A DNA stretch of 64,000 nt from Fulvivirgaceae bacterium JP3-4 (GTDB lineage: Bacteria > Bacteroidota > Bacteroidia > Cytophagales > Cyclobacteriaceae). The notes beneath the pieces are model-generated. The model did no database searches. It had not been told where the DNA came from and worked only from the letters and a program-made list of their open reading frames with translations. The stretch is from positions 1,922,001 through 1,986,000 of the forward strand of contig JARKND010000001.1 in NCBI GenBank assembly GCA_029309925.1. The letters are read 5' to 3'. Within the stretch, counting starts at the first letter, position 1; every line of letters starts with the position of its first letter. Position numbers and translations under genes: made by a program. Below, piece after piece: positions 34,584 to 44,398 of this stretch.

Positions 34584-35939
34584 TTATTTCTTATTGACCG
34601 CAGCGTTTGCCTGCCCAATCCCGGCAAGATTGCTGTCGGCACCATCGGCTTTCACGCGCTCAACTATTTTTGCTGCAACTTTCCGGCCCAGTTCAAGACC
34701 TGCTTCATTATCAGACCGGAAGTGAATGCCGGCATGAAACCTGGACTCTGCGCCATCCTTTGCAACTTTCTGAAAAAGCGCTTTGTCATAGGGAAAGAAG
34801 TATGGAAACAGTGCCTCCACCACACCGCCCATCATTGCATGACCCGATGGATAACCAGGGAACGGAGGCGTTGGTACAAGTGGAACATAGGTTGGATCGT
34901 ATTGATCGGGACGAATTGCCCAGTATTTATACTTTGCTTCGAAGCACGCGATGAATGCATCGTAGTACGCCACGGCAACTGCGGCATGCACGCGGGCAAC
35001 ACGCGGTGGATTCATGTGCAGATTGTATTCGAAGATCTTTTTGGTGAGAAGGTCGTCACTTGTTGGCTGACTTGCATAGTGCAGCGCATTCGCTTTCGAA
35101 CGGAATGTTTGTTTAAAATTTTTCAACTCTTCCATTTCCTTCGCGAAATCTGGCGGAGGCGCTGGGCGGAACTGGCTCGCGCTATCAAGCACTAGCGTCT
35201 TGTTAAATCCTGCCATGGGCAACATGGGATTTTTTCCGTTCCACAAGGCAGGACCCTGCGGGATCTTGCCATCAAATTGTTTTTTGGTGATGAAGTCTTT
35301 TGTAAGCTCGATCTCTTTCAGCGCAATTGTTTTTCCCAGCTCAAAACCTGCGCGTGTGTCGCTTGGGTATGCAACGCCTGCAGCAACGCGCGAGAGCATC
35401 AGGCGTTCTGCCATCCGTTTAGCCGAGTCGGCCATCGCTGGAAAAAAGTGAGAGATGAGCGTGACAGCCGCACCGGCTGCAACAGAGTGCTCGCATGGGT
35501 AAGAGGGACTTTCGGGCTTTGGCGTCAGCAGTCTGACTTTATTATCAGCGAGGTAAGGTCTTGTGCGGTTATAAGCATACTTGGTGTCCCATGCCGCAAC
35601 CGTTGCGTCATAGATGGCAGTGCCGGTCAGCATCATTCCCAAGGCACCGTTACCAGTAATGTCCGTCATCCACAGCTTCGACACCATATTGTACCACCGA
35701 TATCCTGGCGCACCGGCATTCCAGTAGGCAATGTTCTGCATATCCTGCGCAGAGAGATTGCGCTGAACAGCGAGTACTTGTGCGAGTTCTTCTTTTGCCG
35801 AAGCCGGTGCCGGAAGCCGATGCGTCTTATCGGTCGTTTTGAACCAGGGCTTCCACGTTCCTGCCGTGGGCTCAATCTGTGCACTGACGCTGACAATAAA
35901 CATCAACATCAGCACAGGGAGGAGTAAAATCTTTTTCAT
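34584..35939 (-). CDS. Duplicated vanadium-haloperoxidase/PAP2-family exported protein
   Basis: 451 residues, signal peptide ending near SVSAQ. The C-terminal half carries a full vanadate/phosphate-binding set: K-x6-RP in KYKYWAIRP, PSGH, and SR-x5-H-x3-D in SRFHAGIHFRSD. The N-terminal half repeats the same layout in degenerate form: KYAYNRTRP, then PCEH, then SRVAAGVAYPSD with Ala in the His position. The active half may be an acid phosphatase or a vanadium haloperoxidase; sequence alone does not decide. Periplasmic. Terminator follows. Confidence 0.85.
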   Translation of the reverse strand: MKKILLLPVLMLMFIVSVSAQIEPTAGTWKPWFKTTDKTHRLPAPASAKEELAQVLAVQRNLSAQDMQNIAYWNAGAPGYRWYNMVSKLWMTDITGNGALGMMLTGTAIYDATVAAWDTKYAYNRTRPYLADNKVRLLTPKPESPSYPCEHSVAAGAAVTLISHFFPAMADSAKRMAERLMLSRVAAGVAYPSDTRAGFELGKTIALKEIELTKDFITKKQFDGKIPQGPALWNGKNPMLPMAGFNKTLVLDSASQFRPAPPPDFAKEMEELKNFKQTFRSKANALHYASQPTSDDLLTKKIFEYNLHMNPPRVARVHAAVAVAYYDAFIACFEAKYKYWAIRPDQYDPTYVPLVPTPPFPGYPSGHAMMGGVVEALFPYFFPYDKALFQKVAKDGAESRFHAGIHFRSDNEAGLELGRKVAAKIVERVKADGADSNLAGIGQANAAVNKK

Positions 35940-36202
35940 ATTGTTGTGGTTTTACAACAAGGATACGTTACAGCAGCAGGGAATTTTCCGCTGATCAATA
36001 AACAACCAGCATCCGCACATAAACAGCGTATCTGCGTCAACAACCTCAATGCATGCCATGTGTGGATGTTGCAAATTGCATCGCCAGGAAACCGAAAAAT
36101 GCTTCGTTGACTGTCAGAGGTATTTCGTAGACGCAAAGCGTAATTGCGCAGACCGTAATCTGAGTAGCCGATATTTTCACGATCTTTACCCATAATGCCC
36201 TG

Positions 36203-37246
36203 ATGAAAAGATCTGTCGATACAGAGCGGTTTAAAGTCTACCTGGCCATTGGCGGTGGTTATCTTGGCTTCTGGCTGTTCCATGACCTCATCAAAACTCC
36301 CGAGACATTTTTCCCGCGCGCATGGAACAACATCTGGCTCATCAGCTACCTGGTAGTACTCAATTATATTTTTTATGAAGTAGCCGTCACGAAATTCAGG
36401 TTCACTTTTTTCCGCATCCTGCTTGCACCATTTGTTCTGTTTGCTTTTGCAATGCTTTTTTCGTTTGGCTTTTATGGATGGCGATCAATAGGGGTTGCCA
36501 CCGGACTGTATTTTCCCTTAAGAGAGCATATCACTATTTATAAGGGAGTTGAATATCACGCGCCCTACGCGTTCTTTTCTATATTCTTCATCGGTGTCGT
36601 TAAACATATCTATGACTTCCGTCAACTGAAGGCAGCAACCCAGCGACTTCGCATGGAAAAGCAGGAAGCCGAGCTGAACTACCTTAAGTCACAAACCAAT
36701 CCGCACTTTCTATTCAATACGCTGAATAACATTTATGCGCTTTCGCGCGATAAGTCTGACCTGGCGCCTGAGTCGATCCTGCGGCTGTCGAAGATACTAC
36801 GCTTTATGTTATATGAAACCGGGGGCAATTTTATCGCTATCGAGCAGGAACTGAAGGTCATGAGTGATTACATTGCACTTGAGAAGCTGCGCTATGATGA
36901 ATCGCTCCGTGTAAACTTCAATTACGATGTTGAAGACATGAAGCAGTCTGTGCCACCATTGCTGCTGATACCGCTTGTCGAGAACGCGTTCAAACATGGC
37001 GTGTCGGAAACAAGGATGCAACCTTTTGTCGATATTCATCTATCAGTGAAAGACAGGCACCTGAAATTTATCGTGAAGAATTCAGCAGAGCTGGCAAGCC
37101 AGGAGGGAACCGTTCGTGAAAATATTGGTTTATCGAATTTAAGACGACAGTTGGAGTTACTGTATACAGATTACGACCTGCAGGTACAACATGAGAATTC
37201 AATTTTCGTTGCCTCGTTAAAGATCAACCTGTCAAGCCATGTCTAA
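36203..37246 (+). CDS. LytS/YehU-type sensor histidine kinase
   Basis: 347 residues. Four membrane segments in residues ~12-145, a short coiled coil (LRMEKQEAELNYLKSQ), then the His_kinase domain with phospho-acceptor His in QTNPHFLFNTLNN, followed by an HATPase domain with PLVENAFKHG and NIGLSNLRRQL. This domain pairs with LytTR regulators, and the gene overlaps the next one by eight bases, so the two are a translationally coupled two-component system. Confidence 0.93.
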   Translation: MKRSVDTERFKVYLAIGGGYLGFWLFHDLIKTPETFFPRAWNNIWLISYLVVLNYIFYEVAVTKFRFTFFRILLAPFVLFAFAMLFSFGFYGWRSIGVATGLYFPLREHITIYKGVEYHAPYAFFSIFFIGVVKHIYDFRQLKAATQRLRMEKQEAELNYLKSQTNPHFLFNTLNNIYALSRDKSDLAPESILRLSKILRFMLYETGGNFIAIEQELKVMSDYIALEKLRYDESLRVNFNYDVEDMKQSVPPLLLIPLVENAFKHGVSETRMQPFVDIHLSVKDRHLKFIVKNSAELASQEGTVRENIGLSNLRRQLELLYTDYDLQVQHENSIFVASLKINLSSHV

Positions 37247-37946
37247 GATTACCTGTATTATTGTGGAAGACGAGCCGCTGGCCGCGAAGGTCCTGATCGA
37301 TTATATCGCACAGGTGCCCTTTCTCGAACTTAAAGGCAATTTTAAGGATGCGATCCTCGCTACTGATTTCCTGAGAAGCAACACTGTTGATCTGATCTTC
37401 CTCGATATTCATCTTCCGAAACTCAAAGGCATGGCGTTTCTCAAGACACTTGCACAACCTCCGGCCGTAATCATTACCACTGCGTATCATCAGTATGCAG
37501 TCGAAGGGTTCAATCTGAACGTTACGGATTACCTGCTTAAGCCCTTTGAGTTTGAACGCTTCCTTGTGGCTGTCACGAAAGTGAAAACAAATCAAAACGA
37601 CAGGCCTTCTTTCGATAAGCTGACCGAGGAAACGAAAACCGATTCAAAGGAGCATTTGTTCTTAAGCATCCAGAAGAAAAAGGTTAAAATATCCTTTGCC
37701 GATATTCTTTATATCGAAAGCCAGCGTGAATACGTGAAGATAGTCACGACCAGGAAGGAATATCTGTCAAAGATCAGTACGCACGAGATCGAGTCACTAT
37801 TGCCTTCCGGTCTTTTTATGCGTGTGCACCGCTCTTTTATTGTTTCCATTCAGAAAATCGAATCCTACACTGCCGATGAACTTGAAATCAATGGCGTTTC
37901 TATTCCGGTCGGCAGAGACTACCGCCATGTCCTCGACAAACTGTAG
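37239..37946 (+). CDS. LytTR response regulator
   Basis: 235 residues. Receiver domain (VEDEP pocket, phospho-acceptor Asp in LIFLDIHLPKLKG, Lys in YLLKPFEFERF) followed by a LytTR DNA-binding domain (~135-235: ADILYIESQREYVKIVT, then RVHRSFIVSIQKIE). Partner of the kinase directly upstream, with which it overlaps by eight bases. Targets unknown; the surface-repeat gene 138 bases downstream is a candidate. Confidence 0.93.
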   Translation: MSKITCIIVEDEPLAAKVLIDYIAQVPFLELKGNFKDAILATDFLRSNTVDLIFLDIHLPKLKGMAFLKTLAQPPAVIITTAYHQYAVEGFNLNVTDYLLKPFEFERFLVAVTKVKTNQNDRPSFDKLTEETKTDSKEHLFLSIQKKKVKISFADILYIESQREYVKIVTTRKEYLSKISTHEIESLLPSGLFMRVHRSFIVSIQKIESYTADELEINGVSIPVGRDYRHVLDKL

Positions 37947-38084
37947 CACTCCATTGATTGGCGCGAATCCGCTCAGCCTTTTGGCATCGGTGGACAACAC
38001 CACGGCTGAACAAAAAAATGCTTTTGAGGAATAGGGGTTTAGTCCCCATGGATTGTCTTGATCGTGAATATAAACAAACGACCA

Positions 38085-39173
38085 ATGATCAGGACATTTA
38101 CAAAAGTGATGGTGACGCTAATCGGGGCACTCGCGTCCGTTGTCACGCTCGCACAGGAAAATAAACGCGGTTTTAATCTCGGATTCGTGTACCCATTGAG
38201 CATTCAGGGCTCACAGTCGAAGGAGTATACCAATGTGTTTTCGCTCCACGCTCTTGTCGGACTCTCGCGTGCAGAACGCGGTTTCACAGTTGCTGGTTTT
38301 GGAAACATGATTATCGACAATGCATCAGGTTTTCAGGCCGCGGGATTTTACAATATGATCGGTGGCAATGCGGAAGGATTCAAAGCAGCCGGGTTCTTTA
38401 ACACCTATCGCAATGCTACAGGCTTTCAGGCTGCAGGGTTTGCTAATTTCTCCAAGGGCAACATTACGGGATTCCAGGCTGCGGGGTTTATGAATATGGC
38501 GCATGACTTTCAGGGAATGCAGGGCGCAGGGTTCATGAACATGGCAGACTCCATACATGGCGTTCAGGGTGCCGGCTTCATCAACATTGCCGGAGATGTT
38601 AAAGGGGCGCAGCTTGCAGGCTACATCAACATTGCTAAAAAAGTTAAAGGTGTTCAGGTATCCGGGTTCATCAATATCGCGGACAGCAGCGAATATCCTA
38701 TCGCACCGATCAACATCATCCGCAATGGCGAAAAATACCTGGGTGTTACAACCGATGACAACCTATCCACGATCGTTGCTTTTCGTTCGGGAAGTAAGAA
38801 ACTCTATGGGATTGTAGGATTAGGTTACAACTTTAAGAACTCAAAAGAAGTGCTGGTAGTGCAGTATGGCATTGGAGCGAATTTCTTTGCCAGAAACAAT
38901 TTCAGGTTGAAGACCGAAGGCACAGTTACACATCTGCAGGGTACCGGTCATGGCAAGGTTACGAAAACTTCGTTTAGTGCGCTCCCTGCATTGAGGCTGG
39001 GCAATAACATCGAACTGTTCGGTGGCGCCTCACTCAACTTTACAAACACAACCTCAGCGGAAGACAGTGATATGGTGCGGCATTACATCTGGCATCACAC
39101 CAGCTACCGTGATGACTACCGGTTGTATGGAATGCATATTGGCTATACTGCGGGCCTGCACATCGGCATCTGA
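38085..39173 (+). CDS. Surface-repeat protein with nine GFQAAGF-type repeats
   Basis: 362 residues from ATG 38085 (TTG 38058 also possible). Signal peptide ends near VVTLAQ. Residues ~65-205 hold about nine tandem repeats of 15-16 residues with consensus G-x-Q-x-A-G-F-x-N-x, e.g. GFQAAGFYNMIGGNAE, GVQGAGFINIAGDVK. This resembles the surface-repeat proteins named after Leptospira LA_2272. The C-terminal third (~215-362) has alternating strands like a small outer-membrane barrel. Function unknown. It is convergent with SusD. Confidence 0.75.
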   Translation: MIRTFTKVMVTLIGALASVVTLAQENKRGFNLGFVYPLSIQGSQSKEYTNVFSLHALVGLSRAERGFTVAGFGNMIIDNASGFQAAGFYNMIGGNAEGFKAAGFFNTYRNATGFQAAGFANFSKGNITGFQAAGFMNMAHDFQGMQGAGFMNMADSIHGVQGAGFINIAGDVKGAQLAGYINIAKKVKGVQVSGFINIADSSEYPIAPINIIRNGEKYLGVTTDDNLSTIVAFRSGSKKLYGIVGLGYNFKNSKEVLVVQYGIGANFFARNNFRLKTEGTVTHLQGTGHGKVTKTSFSALPALRLGNNIELFGGASLNFTNTTSAEDSDMVRHYIWHHTSYRDDYRLYGMHIGYTAGLHIGI

Positions 39174-39177
39174 ATTC

Positions 39178-39218
39178 AAAAAAAAATCCCTGCGCGAGGA
39201 GTGCCCCGGCAGGGATTT
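39178..39218 (-). terminator. Terminator after susD
   Basis: Ten-base arms AAATCCCTGC (39184-39193) and GCAGGGATTT (39209-39218). On the minus strand the hairpin is followed by a run of nine T, so it ends the SusC/SusD transcript; on the plus strand there is no T-run. It also lies just after the convergent surface-repeat gene. Confidence 0.85.
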
Positions 39219-39245
39219 GATTAACCCACTTCCACTTTTTTTTCC

Positions 39246-40793
39246 TTACCAGCCCGGATTATCGGTCTTAAGGTTTGGATTGTTTCTGAAGTCTGCAGCA
39301 GGCAGCGGAAGAAGGAGGTGTTTCTCTTGCAATGTGATTCCCGTACCTGTAGTGCCGCCAACAAAATTTGCGAATGTGTTGGTAGCTTCATTATAAACTT
39401 TACGGAGACGCAGCATGTCGAAGAAAGTGATTCCTTCATAGCACAGCTCGTGCCAGCGCTCTCTCCACACCAGTGTGCGGAAATCATCTTTTGAAATTGA
39501 GCCCAGCGTAGGCGTTGTGAGACCTGCTCTGTCGCGGATTCTCTTCACGGCATCAATCGTAGCCGCGGTCGGACCCGTGATTTCGTTTTGCGCCTCTGCA
39601 TACGTCAGCAGCACTTCTGCAAAACGGATCAATGGCCAGTTCAAGTCACTGCGACCGCTTCCGCCAGTTCCAGGGAAACCGTTGGCTTCACGATCGAAAT
39701 GTTTGAAGATGTAGGGCGCATTCAGCTGGTATGTTGTACCGTTTCCACCCAGGTAGTAAGATGTGTAGAAGTACCCTTGCTGATCGGTTGTGCGCTTGTC
39801 ACCAGGCTCATAAGAATTATAGAAAGGCACAGTAGGAACTGTTGTTCCAATCTCTGTACCATAAGCAGACATATCTTTGATGTTAGGATGCAACAAAGGT
39901 TGCATGCCGTTGTCCACGTTAGCAGACACGGAATACTGCACCATAAAAATGTGCTCGGTCTTATTCTTATTTGCCCGCAGGTGAAGATCGTTGTAGGTCG
40001 GGAACAGGTTGTAAGAACCACTGGTGATCACCTCATTGGCCTTGTCAGCAGCTTTCTGGTAGTACTCAGTACCTTTGTTGAGTGGAAATCCTGCCATTGT
40101 GAGATACACATTTGCAAGCAATGACTTTACCGCGCCAAGGGACGTTCTGCCACTTTCGTCTTTAGCAGGCAGCCCCGAGGTTTCAGCAAATTGCAGGTCG
40201 CTCACGATTTGGTCATATACGCTTTGCGCTGATGATCTTGCTGGGAAGAGATCAGGAGATGATGTGCTGTACACCGGCTTTGTGATCAGTGGAACATCGC
40301 CCCACAGGCGCACCAGGTAGAAATAGTGCAGCGCACGGAGGAAATGAGCGTGGCCAAGCCACAGCGTTCTGTCTGACTCATTGTAAGGAGGAGGGATGTT
40401 CGTAATCTTGTCGATCGCGAGATTAGCGTTTGCAATCCCCTCATACAACTCGCGCCACCACTGGCTCAAGTGCAGGTTATCTCCCGTGTAGCTGAAACCA
40501 TACAGGTTGTTCAGGTCAGAGTTCTGTGCGGTCTCTGTTCTGGCGATTCCGCTAAGCGCATCCAGCAGCTGGAAATTCTGAGAAAAGATACCGGCACCAC
40601 CACTGAAGAAGCGCAGGTTCTCATAAGTTGCATTAACAACGGGTTCCGCATGTTCCGGAAGCGTGAAGAACGTATCTGGAGACATGTTGGTCGGATCTTT
40701 CTCATCGAGGAAGTCAGAGCATCCTGCCGCAACGATCAGGGCCGCGCTCATCGCGAGGACTTTTATGTTTTTATGAATGTTATTCATAGTCAT
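39246..40793 (-). CDS. SusD/RagB-family nutrient-binding lipoprotein
   Basis: 515 residues. Lipoprotein signal with lipobox VAAGC (Cys near 25), so it is anchored at the outer-membrane surface. Features of SusD: FLDEKDPTNMSPDTFF after the lipid, TPR-like helices (RALHYFYLVRLWGDVPLIT) and the C-terminal LRLRKVYNEAT segment. It caps the SusC pore and presents a ligand. It starts 25 bases after the SusC stop, so the pair is co-transcribed. Ligand unknown. Confidence 0.93.
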   Translation of the reverse strand: MTMNNIHKNIKVLAMSAALIVAAGCSDFLDEKDPTNMSPDTFFTLPEHAEPVVNATYENLRFFSGGAGIFSQNFQLLDALSGIARTETAQNSDLNNLYGFSYTGDNLHLSQWWRELYEGIANANLAIDKITNIPPPYNESDRTLWLGHAHFLRALHYFYLVRLWGDVPLITKPVYSTSSPDLFPARSSAQSVYDQIVSDLQFAETSGLPAKDESGRTSLGAVKSLLANVYLTMAGFPLNKGTEYYQKAADKANEVITSGSYNLFPTYNDLHLRANKNKTEHIFMVQYSVSANVDNGMQPLLHPNIKDMSAYGTEIGTTVPTVPFYNSYEPGDKRTTDQQGYFYTSYYLGGNGTTYQLNAPYIFKHFDREANGFPGTGGSGRSDLNWPLIRFAEVLLTYAEAQNEITGPTAATIDAVKRIRDRAGLTTPTLGSISKDDFRTLVWRERWHELCYEGITFFDMLRLRKVYNEATNTFANFVGGTTGTGITLQEKHLLLPLPAADFRNNPNLKTDNPGW

Positions 40794-40818
40794 CTCATTT
40801 AGTTAACTAACGATTGAA

Positions 40819-43800
40819 TTACAGACCGAGGCTTAATCCAAACATGTATGTTGTTGGCTTCGGATAATCAAAGAAGGTCTGACCTTGTGCGAAAACGTTC
40901 GCATAGGTGGTCACTTCAGGATCATTGCCTTTGAACTTCGTTGCCAGGAAGAAGTTTTGAACAGAACCATACACGCGAAGCGTATTCAGCTTGAGGCGTT
41001 CAGATACTCTTGAAGGCACGTTGTATCCGAGGAGCAGGTTTCTTCCGCGAAGGAATGAACCATCTTCCACCCAATGTGTATCTACGTTCGTCACATAGCC
41101 CGCGCGCGTATCACGGATGGCCGCGATTGGTGAACCTTGATTCTCCGGAGTCCAGGCATTGAGCACAGAACGGTAGCTGTTCGCGATTGACACGCGGTCT
41201 TCACCGGAGTGCTTCGTCATGTCAAGCACTTCGTTGCCGTACGAGAACTGCAGATCAAGTGTAAGATCGAAGTTCTTGTAACGGAAAGTGTTGATGAGTG
41301 AACCATAGAAATCAGGATAAGCATTTCCAATGATCATGCGGTCTGCATCGTTGATCAGGTAATCACCATTGACATCCAGGTATTTGATATCACCAGGAAG
41401 TACCGGCTTGCCCCCGCGATAGTTGAACTTCGCAGCTTCCGCAGCTTCATCCGTGCCCCATGTTCCGAGGCGAACAAGTCCCCAGTAAGAGCCCACAGGA
41501 TCGCCAACCCGAATGATACCGGTCTGGTTTGTGAAGTTTGGATTACCAACACCGAAGATCGGAGCAGGCGTTGCCAGTTCTAACACCTTGTTGCGGTTTC
41601 CGGAAATATTGAACGTTGTAGTCCAGGTAAATTCACCGGAAAAGTTTTCAGTTGTCAGGGCGAACTCATAACCTTTGTTTTCCATGGCACCAACGTTTTT
41701 CACGATGGTGGCATAACCACTCGTGTGAGGAAGTGGCGCATCGAGCAACATGTCAGTAGTCTTGCGGTAATAGTAGTCGGCCTCAATAAAGACCTTGCCT
41801 CCAAAAATTCCGAGTTCAACACCAACGTCAGACTGAGCTGTTTTTTCCCATTGCAGGTCCGGATTTCCAAGACGGCCTTTGCCGATACCAGTCACGCGTG
41901 CATTGTTGAACACTGCCACATAGCCGGCATTCAATGTCGGAAGTGCGGAGTATGTCGGAATTTCTGAGTTACCGGTCAGACCATAGCTGGCACGGAGTTT
42001 CAGACTTGAAATTGCGCTGACATCCTTCAGGAAGTCTTCATCGGATACTTTCCATGCAAGTGCTGCAGATGGGAAGAACGCAAACTTGTTCGATTCACCG
42101 AACTTCGATGAACCATCCATACGACCTGTAACGGTCAGGAGATATTTGTCTTTGAGACTGTAGTTCAATCTTCCGAAGTATGAGTTGAATGCGAATCTCG
42201 CACGACCTGATGCTGGCGTGTTGATTGTTGCACCTGAACCCAGGTTGTTTGTATCAAAAAAGTCAGACAGGAAAGTCGTTGTGCTGGTCTGGAAACCGAA
42301 GATGTTTGTCTCCTGCCATGAGATACCAAGCAGTGCGTTGATCGCATGGATGTTTGCAAGCTTTTTGTTGTAGGTCAGGTAGTTTTCAAATGACCAGAAC
42401 GTTTCGCGGTCTGAACGCAGGAACGCATTTCCTTTTTGGCCGGCTGAAAGCGGTGTGCGTGCCGGGCCTTGCAGCGGAGGACGGCTTGTGTATTCATCAC
42501 GTTCGCGTGCAACCACATTTGTTCCGAGGATCGAGCGGAACTCGAGGCCTTCCATCAGCTTCACGTTTGCGAAGATGTTACCCAGTGTCGTCTGTGTCAG
42601 CAACTGATATTTGTTGTTGAGCAGCTGGTCAACCGGATTTCGTCCGCCTTCCATTGTTGGGTAGTGCGAGTTGTGCGAATACGTTCCGTCAGGGTAACGC
42701 ACGGGGAGGAAAGGAAGTGCTTCCGTGATCATGCGGACTGAGTTAAGTCCGCCTGTGCCAGTATCGACAAGGTTGTCGTCCTGGTTGTTATAGCTGAGGC
42801 TTCCGCCAATCTTCAGCCAGCTCTTCAACTGACTGTCGAACACAAATCTTCCGGAGTATCGCTTCAGATAAGAACCGAGAAGCAAACCATTGTCTTCGCG
42901 ATAGCCGATGAACGCACCGTATGTGCTTTCCTTATTTCCGCCAGTGAAAGACAGCTGGTGGTTCTGCGACAACTTGCTTTGTGTAGCTTCTTCAAACCAG
43001 TCGGTGTCGTATAGCGGATTACCGTTGGCATCGAACAACAAAGGGTCGGTGCGATTTAAAGCTGGATTTGTTTTACCGGTAAATTCCCCGGCTGCGTTTC
43101 GCTGCGAAGGATCGTAAAGTGCTGCATTCCTCCATGCGAGTTCTTCCACTTCAAGGAATTCTCTTGCATTCAGCATTTCAACGCGGTTAGGACCAGGTGT
43201 AGGAACGCTGAGCTGCATGTCGTAAGTAACACGTCCACCGGAGGTGCTGCCTTTCTTCGTTGTGATGAGGATCACACCGTTGGCACCGCGGGCACCATAG
43301 ATCGCTGTTGCCGATGCATCTTTCAATACTTCGATTGACGCAATGTCAGCCGGATTGATGAAGTCGATCGCGTTCGAGTTCTGAGTTTGTGTTCCCACCG
43401 GGAGGATCACACCATCGATCACATACAATGGATTGTTGGATGCGTTGATAGAACTTGAACCACGGATACGCACGTTGGTTTGTCCACCCGGTCTTCCCGA
43501 GTTCACATTCACCTGCACACCTGCAATGCGACCTGCCAGTGCCTGGTTCACTGATGGCAGCTGACGTTCCTGAATTTCTTCAGCCTTTACAGTACCAACC
43601 GATCCGGTGAGGTCCGATTTCTTCTGCGTACCATAACCGATTACAACGACCTCGTTAAGCGTTCTCACATCGGCAGCCAGACTTACATTGACAGTCGAAC
43701 GGTTCTCGATGGCAACTTCCTGGGTAACAAATCCGATAAAGCTGAATACAAGAACAGACTCACCTGACGGCACGTTCAGGGTATAAGCACCTTGGGCGTC

Positions 43801-44364
43801 AGTAACGGTCCCTATGGTTGTACCTTTCACGAGCACGTTGGCACCGGGGATTCCTGCTCCCTGCTCATCACGGACAATGCCTGATACGGTGAAGTCGGGG
43901 ATCTCGGTAATGAACTCACCTGTGAAATCATCATCCGGCAGATAGAAGTATCTGCGTCCCGAGTCTGCGACCGGTACCATCTTCTGTTGTGGTGGTGGAA
44001 TCAGCGTGATGTGATTGCGCTTCACCTTGTAAGAAATTCCGGTTCCTTCCAGGATCTTGTCAAGGGCAGTGAACATGTTCTCGTTTTTAACAGACAGTGT
44101 TACTGTCTTTTCTATTGAGCGCAGACGATTGTCGTTAACGACAAAATTAAAGCGTGTTTGTCGCTCGATTTCACGCAAGGCTTCCTTGATCGTCACATTT
44201 TCGACATTCAATTCAACGACCGGAGCGTTTTGATTCCGTCTGCTCAACGTATCCGTGGCGAGCAAGGCTGGACTCAACAGCACGCAAAGCATGGTCATTA
44301 AAAGCAGTCGGCTGTGCCATGACAGCCGTGGCTTTGGTTTAGGGTGTAAGTAGAAACTTGTCAT
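40819..44364 (-). CDS. SusC/RagA TonB-dependent receptor with STN domain
   Basis: 1181 residues. Signal sequence; STN domain (~45-120, beginning VVELNVENVTIKEALREIE) that contacts a FecR-type anti-sigma factor; carboxypeptidase-regulatory-like domain (~155-235, SGIVRDEQGAGIPGANVLVKG); the SusC linker LNEVVVIGYGTQKKSDLTG; plug; and a 22-strand barrel ending in GLSLGL. It imports oligomers across the outer membrane with SusD and, through the STN domain, signals to FecR and the ECF sigma factor encoded upstream. Confidence 0.94.
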   Translation of the reverse strand: MTSFYLHPKPKPRLSWHSRLLLMTMLCVLLSPALLATDTLSRRNQNAPVVELNVENVTIKEALREIERQTRFNFVVNDNRLRSIEKTVTLSVKNENMFTALDKILEGTGISYKVKRNHITLIPPPQQKMVPVADSGRRYFYLPDDDFTGEFITEIPDFTVSGIVRDEQGAGIPGANVLVKGTTIGTVTDAQGAYTLNVPSGESVLVFSFIGFVTQEVAIENRSTVNVSLAADVRTLNEVVVIGYGTQKKSDLTGSVGTVKAEEIQERQLPSVNQALAGRIAGVQVNVNSGRPGGQTNVRIRGSSSINASNNPLYVIDGVILPVGTQTQNSNAIDFINPADIASIEVLKDASATAIYGARGANGVILITTKKGSTSGGRVTYDMQLSVPTPGPNRVEMLNAREFLEVEELAWRNAALYDPSQRNAAGEFTGKTNPALNRTDPLLFDANGNPLYDTDWFEEATQSKLSQNHQLSFTGGNKESTYGAFIGYREDNGLLLGSYLKRYSGRFVFDSQLKSWLKIGGSLSYNNQDDNLVDTGTGGLNSVRMITEALPFLPVRYPDGTYSHNSHYPTMEGGRNPVDQLLNNKYQLLTQTTLGNIFANVKLMEGLEFRSILGTNVVARERDEYTSRPPLQGPARTPLSAGQKGNAFLRSDRETFWSFENYLTYNKKLANIHAINALLGISWQETNIFGFQTSTTTFLSDFFDTNNLGSGATINTPASGRARFAFNSYFGRLNYSLKDKYLLTVTGRMDGSSKFGESNKFAFFPSAALAWKVSDEDFLKDVSAISSLKLRASYGLTGNSEIPTYSALPTLNAGYVAVFNNARVTGIGKGRLGNPDLQWEKTAQSDVGVELGIFGGKVFIEADYYYRKTTDMLLDAPLPHTSGYATIVKNVGAMENKGYEFALTTENFSGEFTWTTTFNISGNRNKVLELATPAPIFGVGNPNFTNQTGIIRVGDPVGSYWGLVRLGTWGTDEAAEAAKFNYRGGKPVLPGDIKYLDVNGDYLINDADRMIIGNAYPDFYGSLINTFRYKNFDLTLDLQFSYGNEVLDMTKHSGEDRVSIANSYRSVLNAWTPENQGSPIAAIRDTRAGYVTNVDTHWVEDGSFLRGRNLLLGYNVPSRVSERLKLNTLRVYGSVQNFFLATKFKGNDPEVTTYANVFAQGQTFFDYPKPTTYMFGLSLGL

Positions 44365-44398
44365 AGTTAGATTGATTGCTTAGGTGGATTACATTTAC

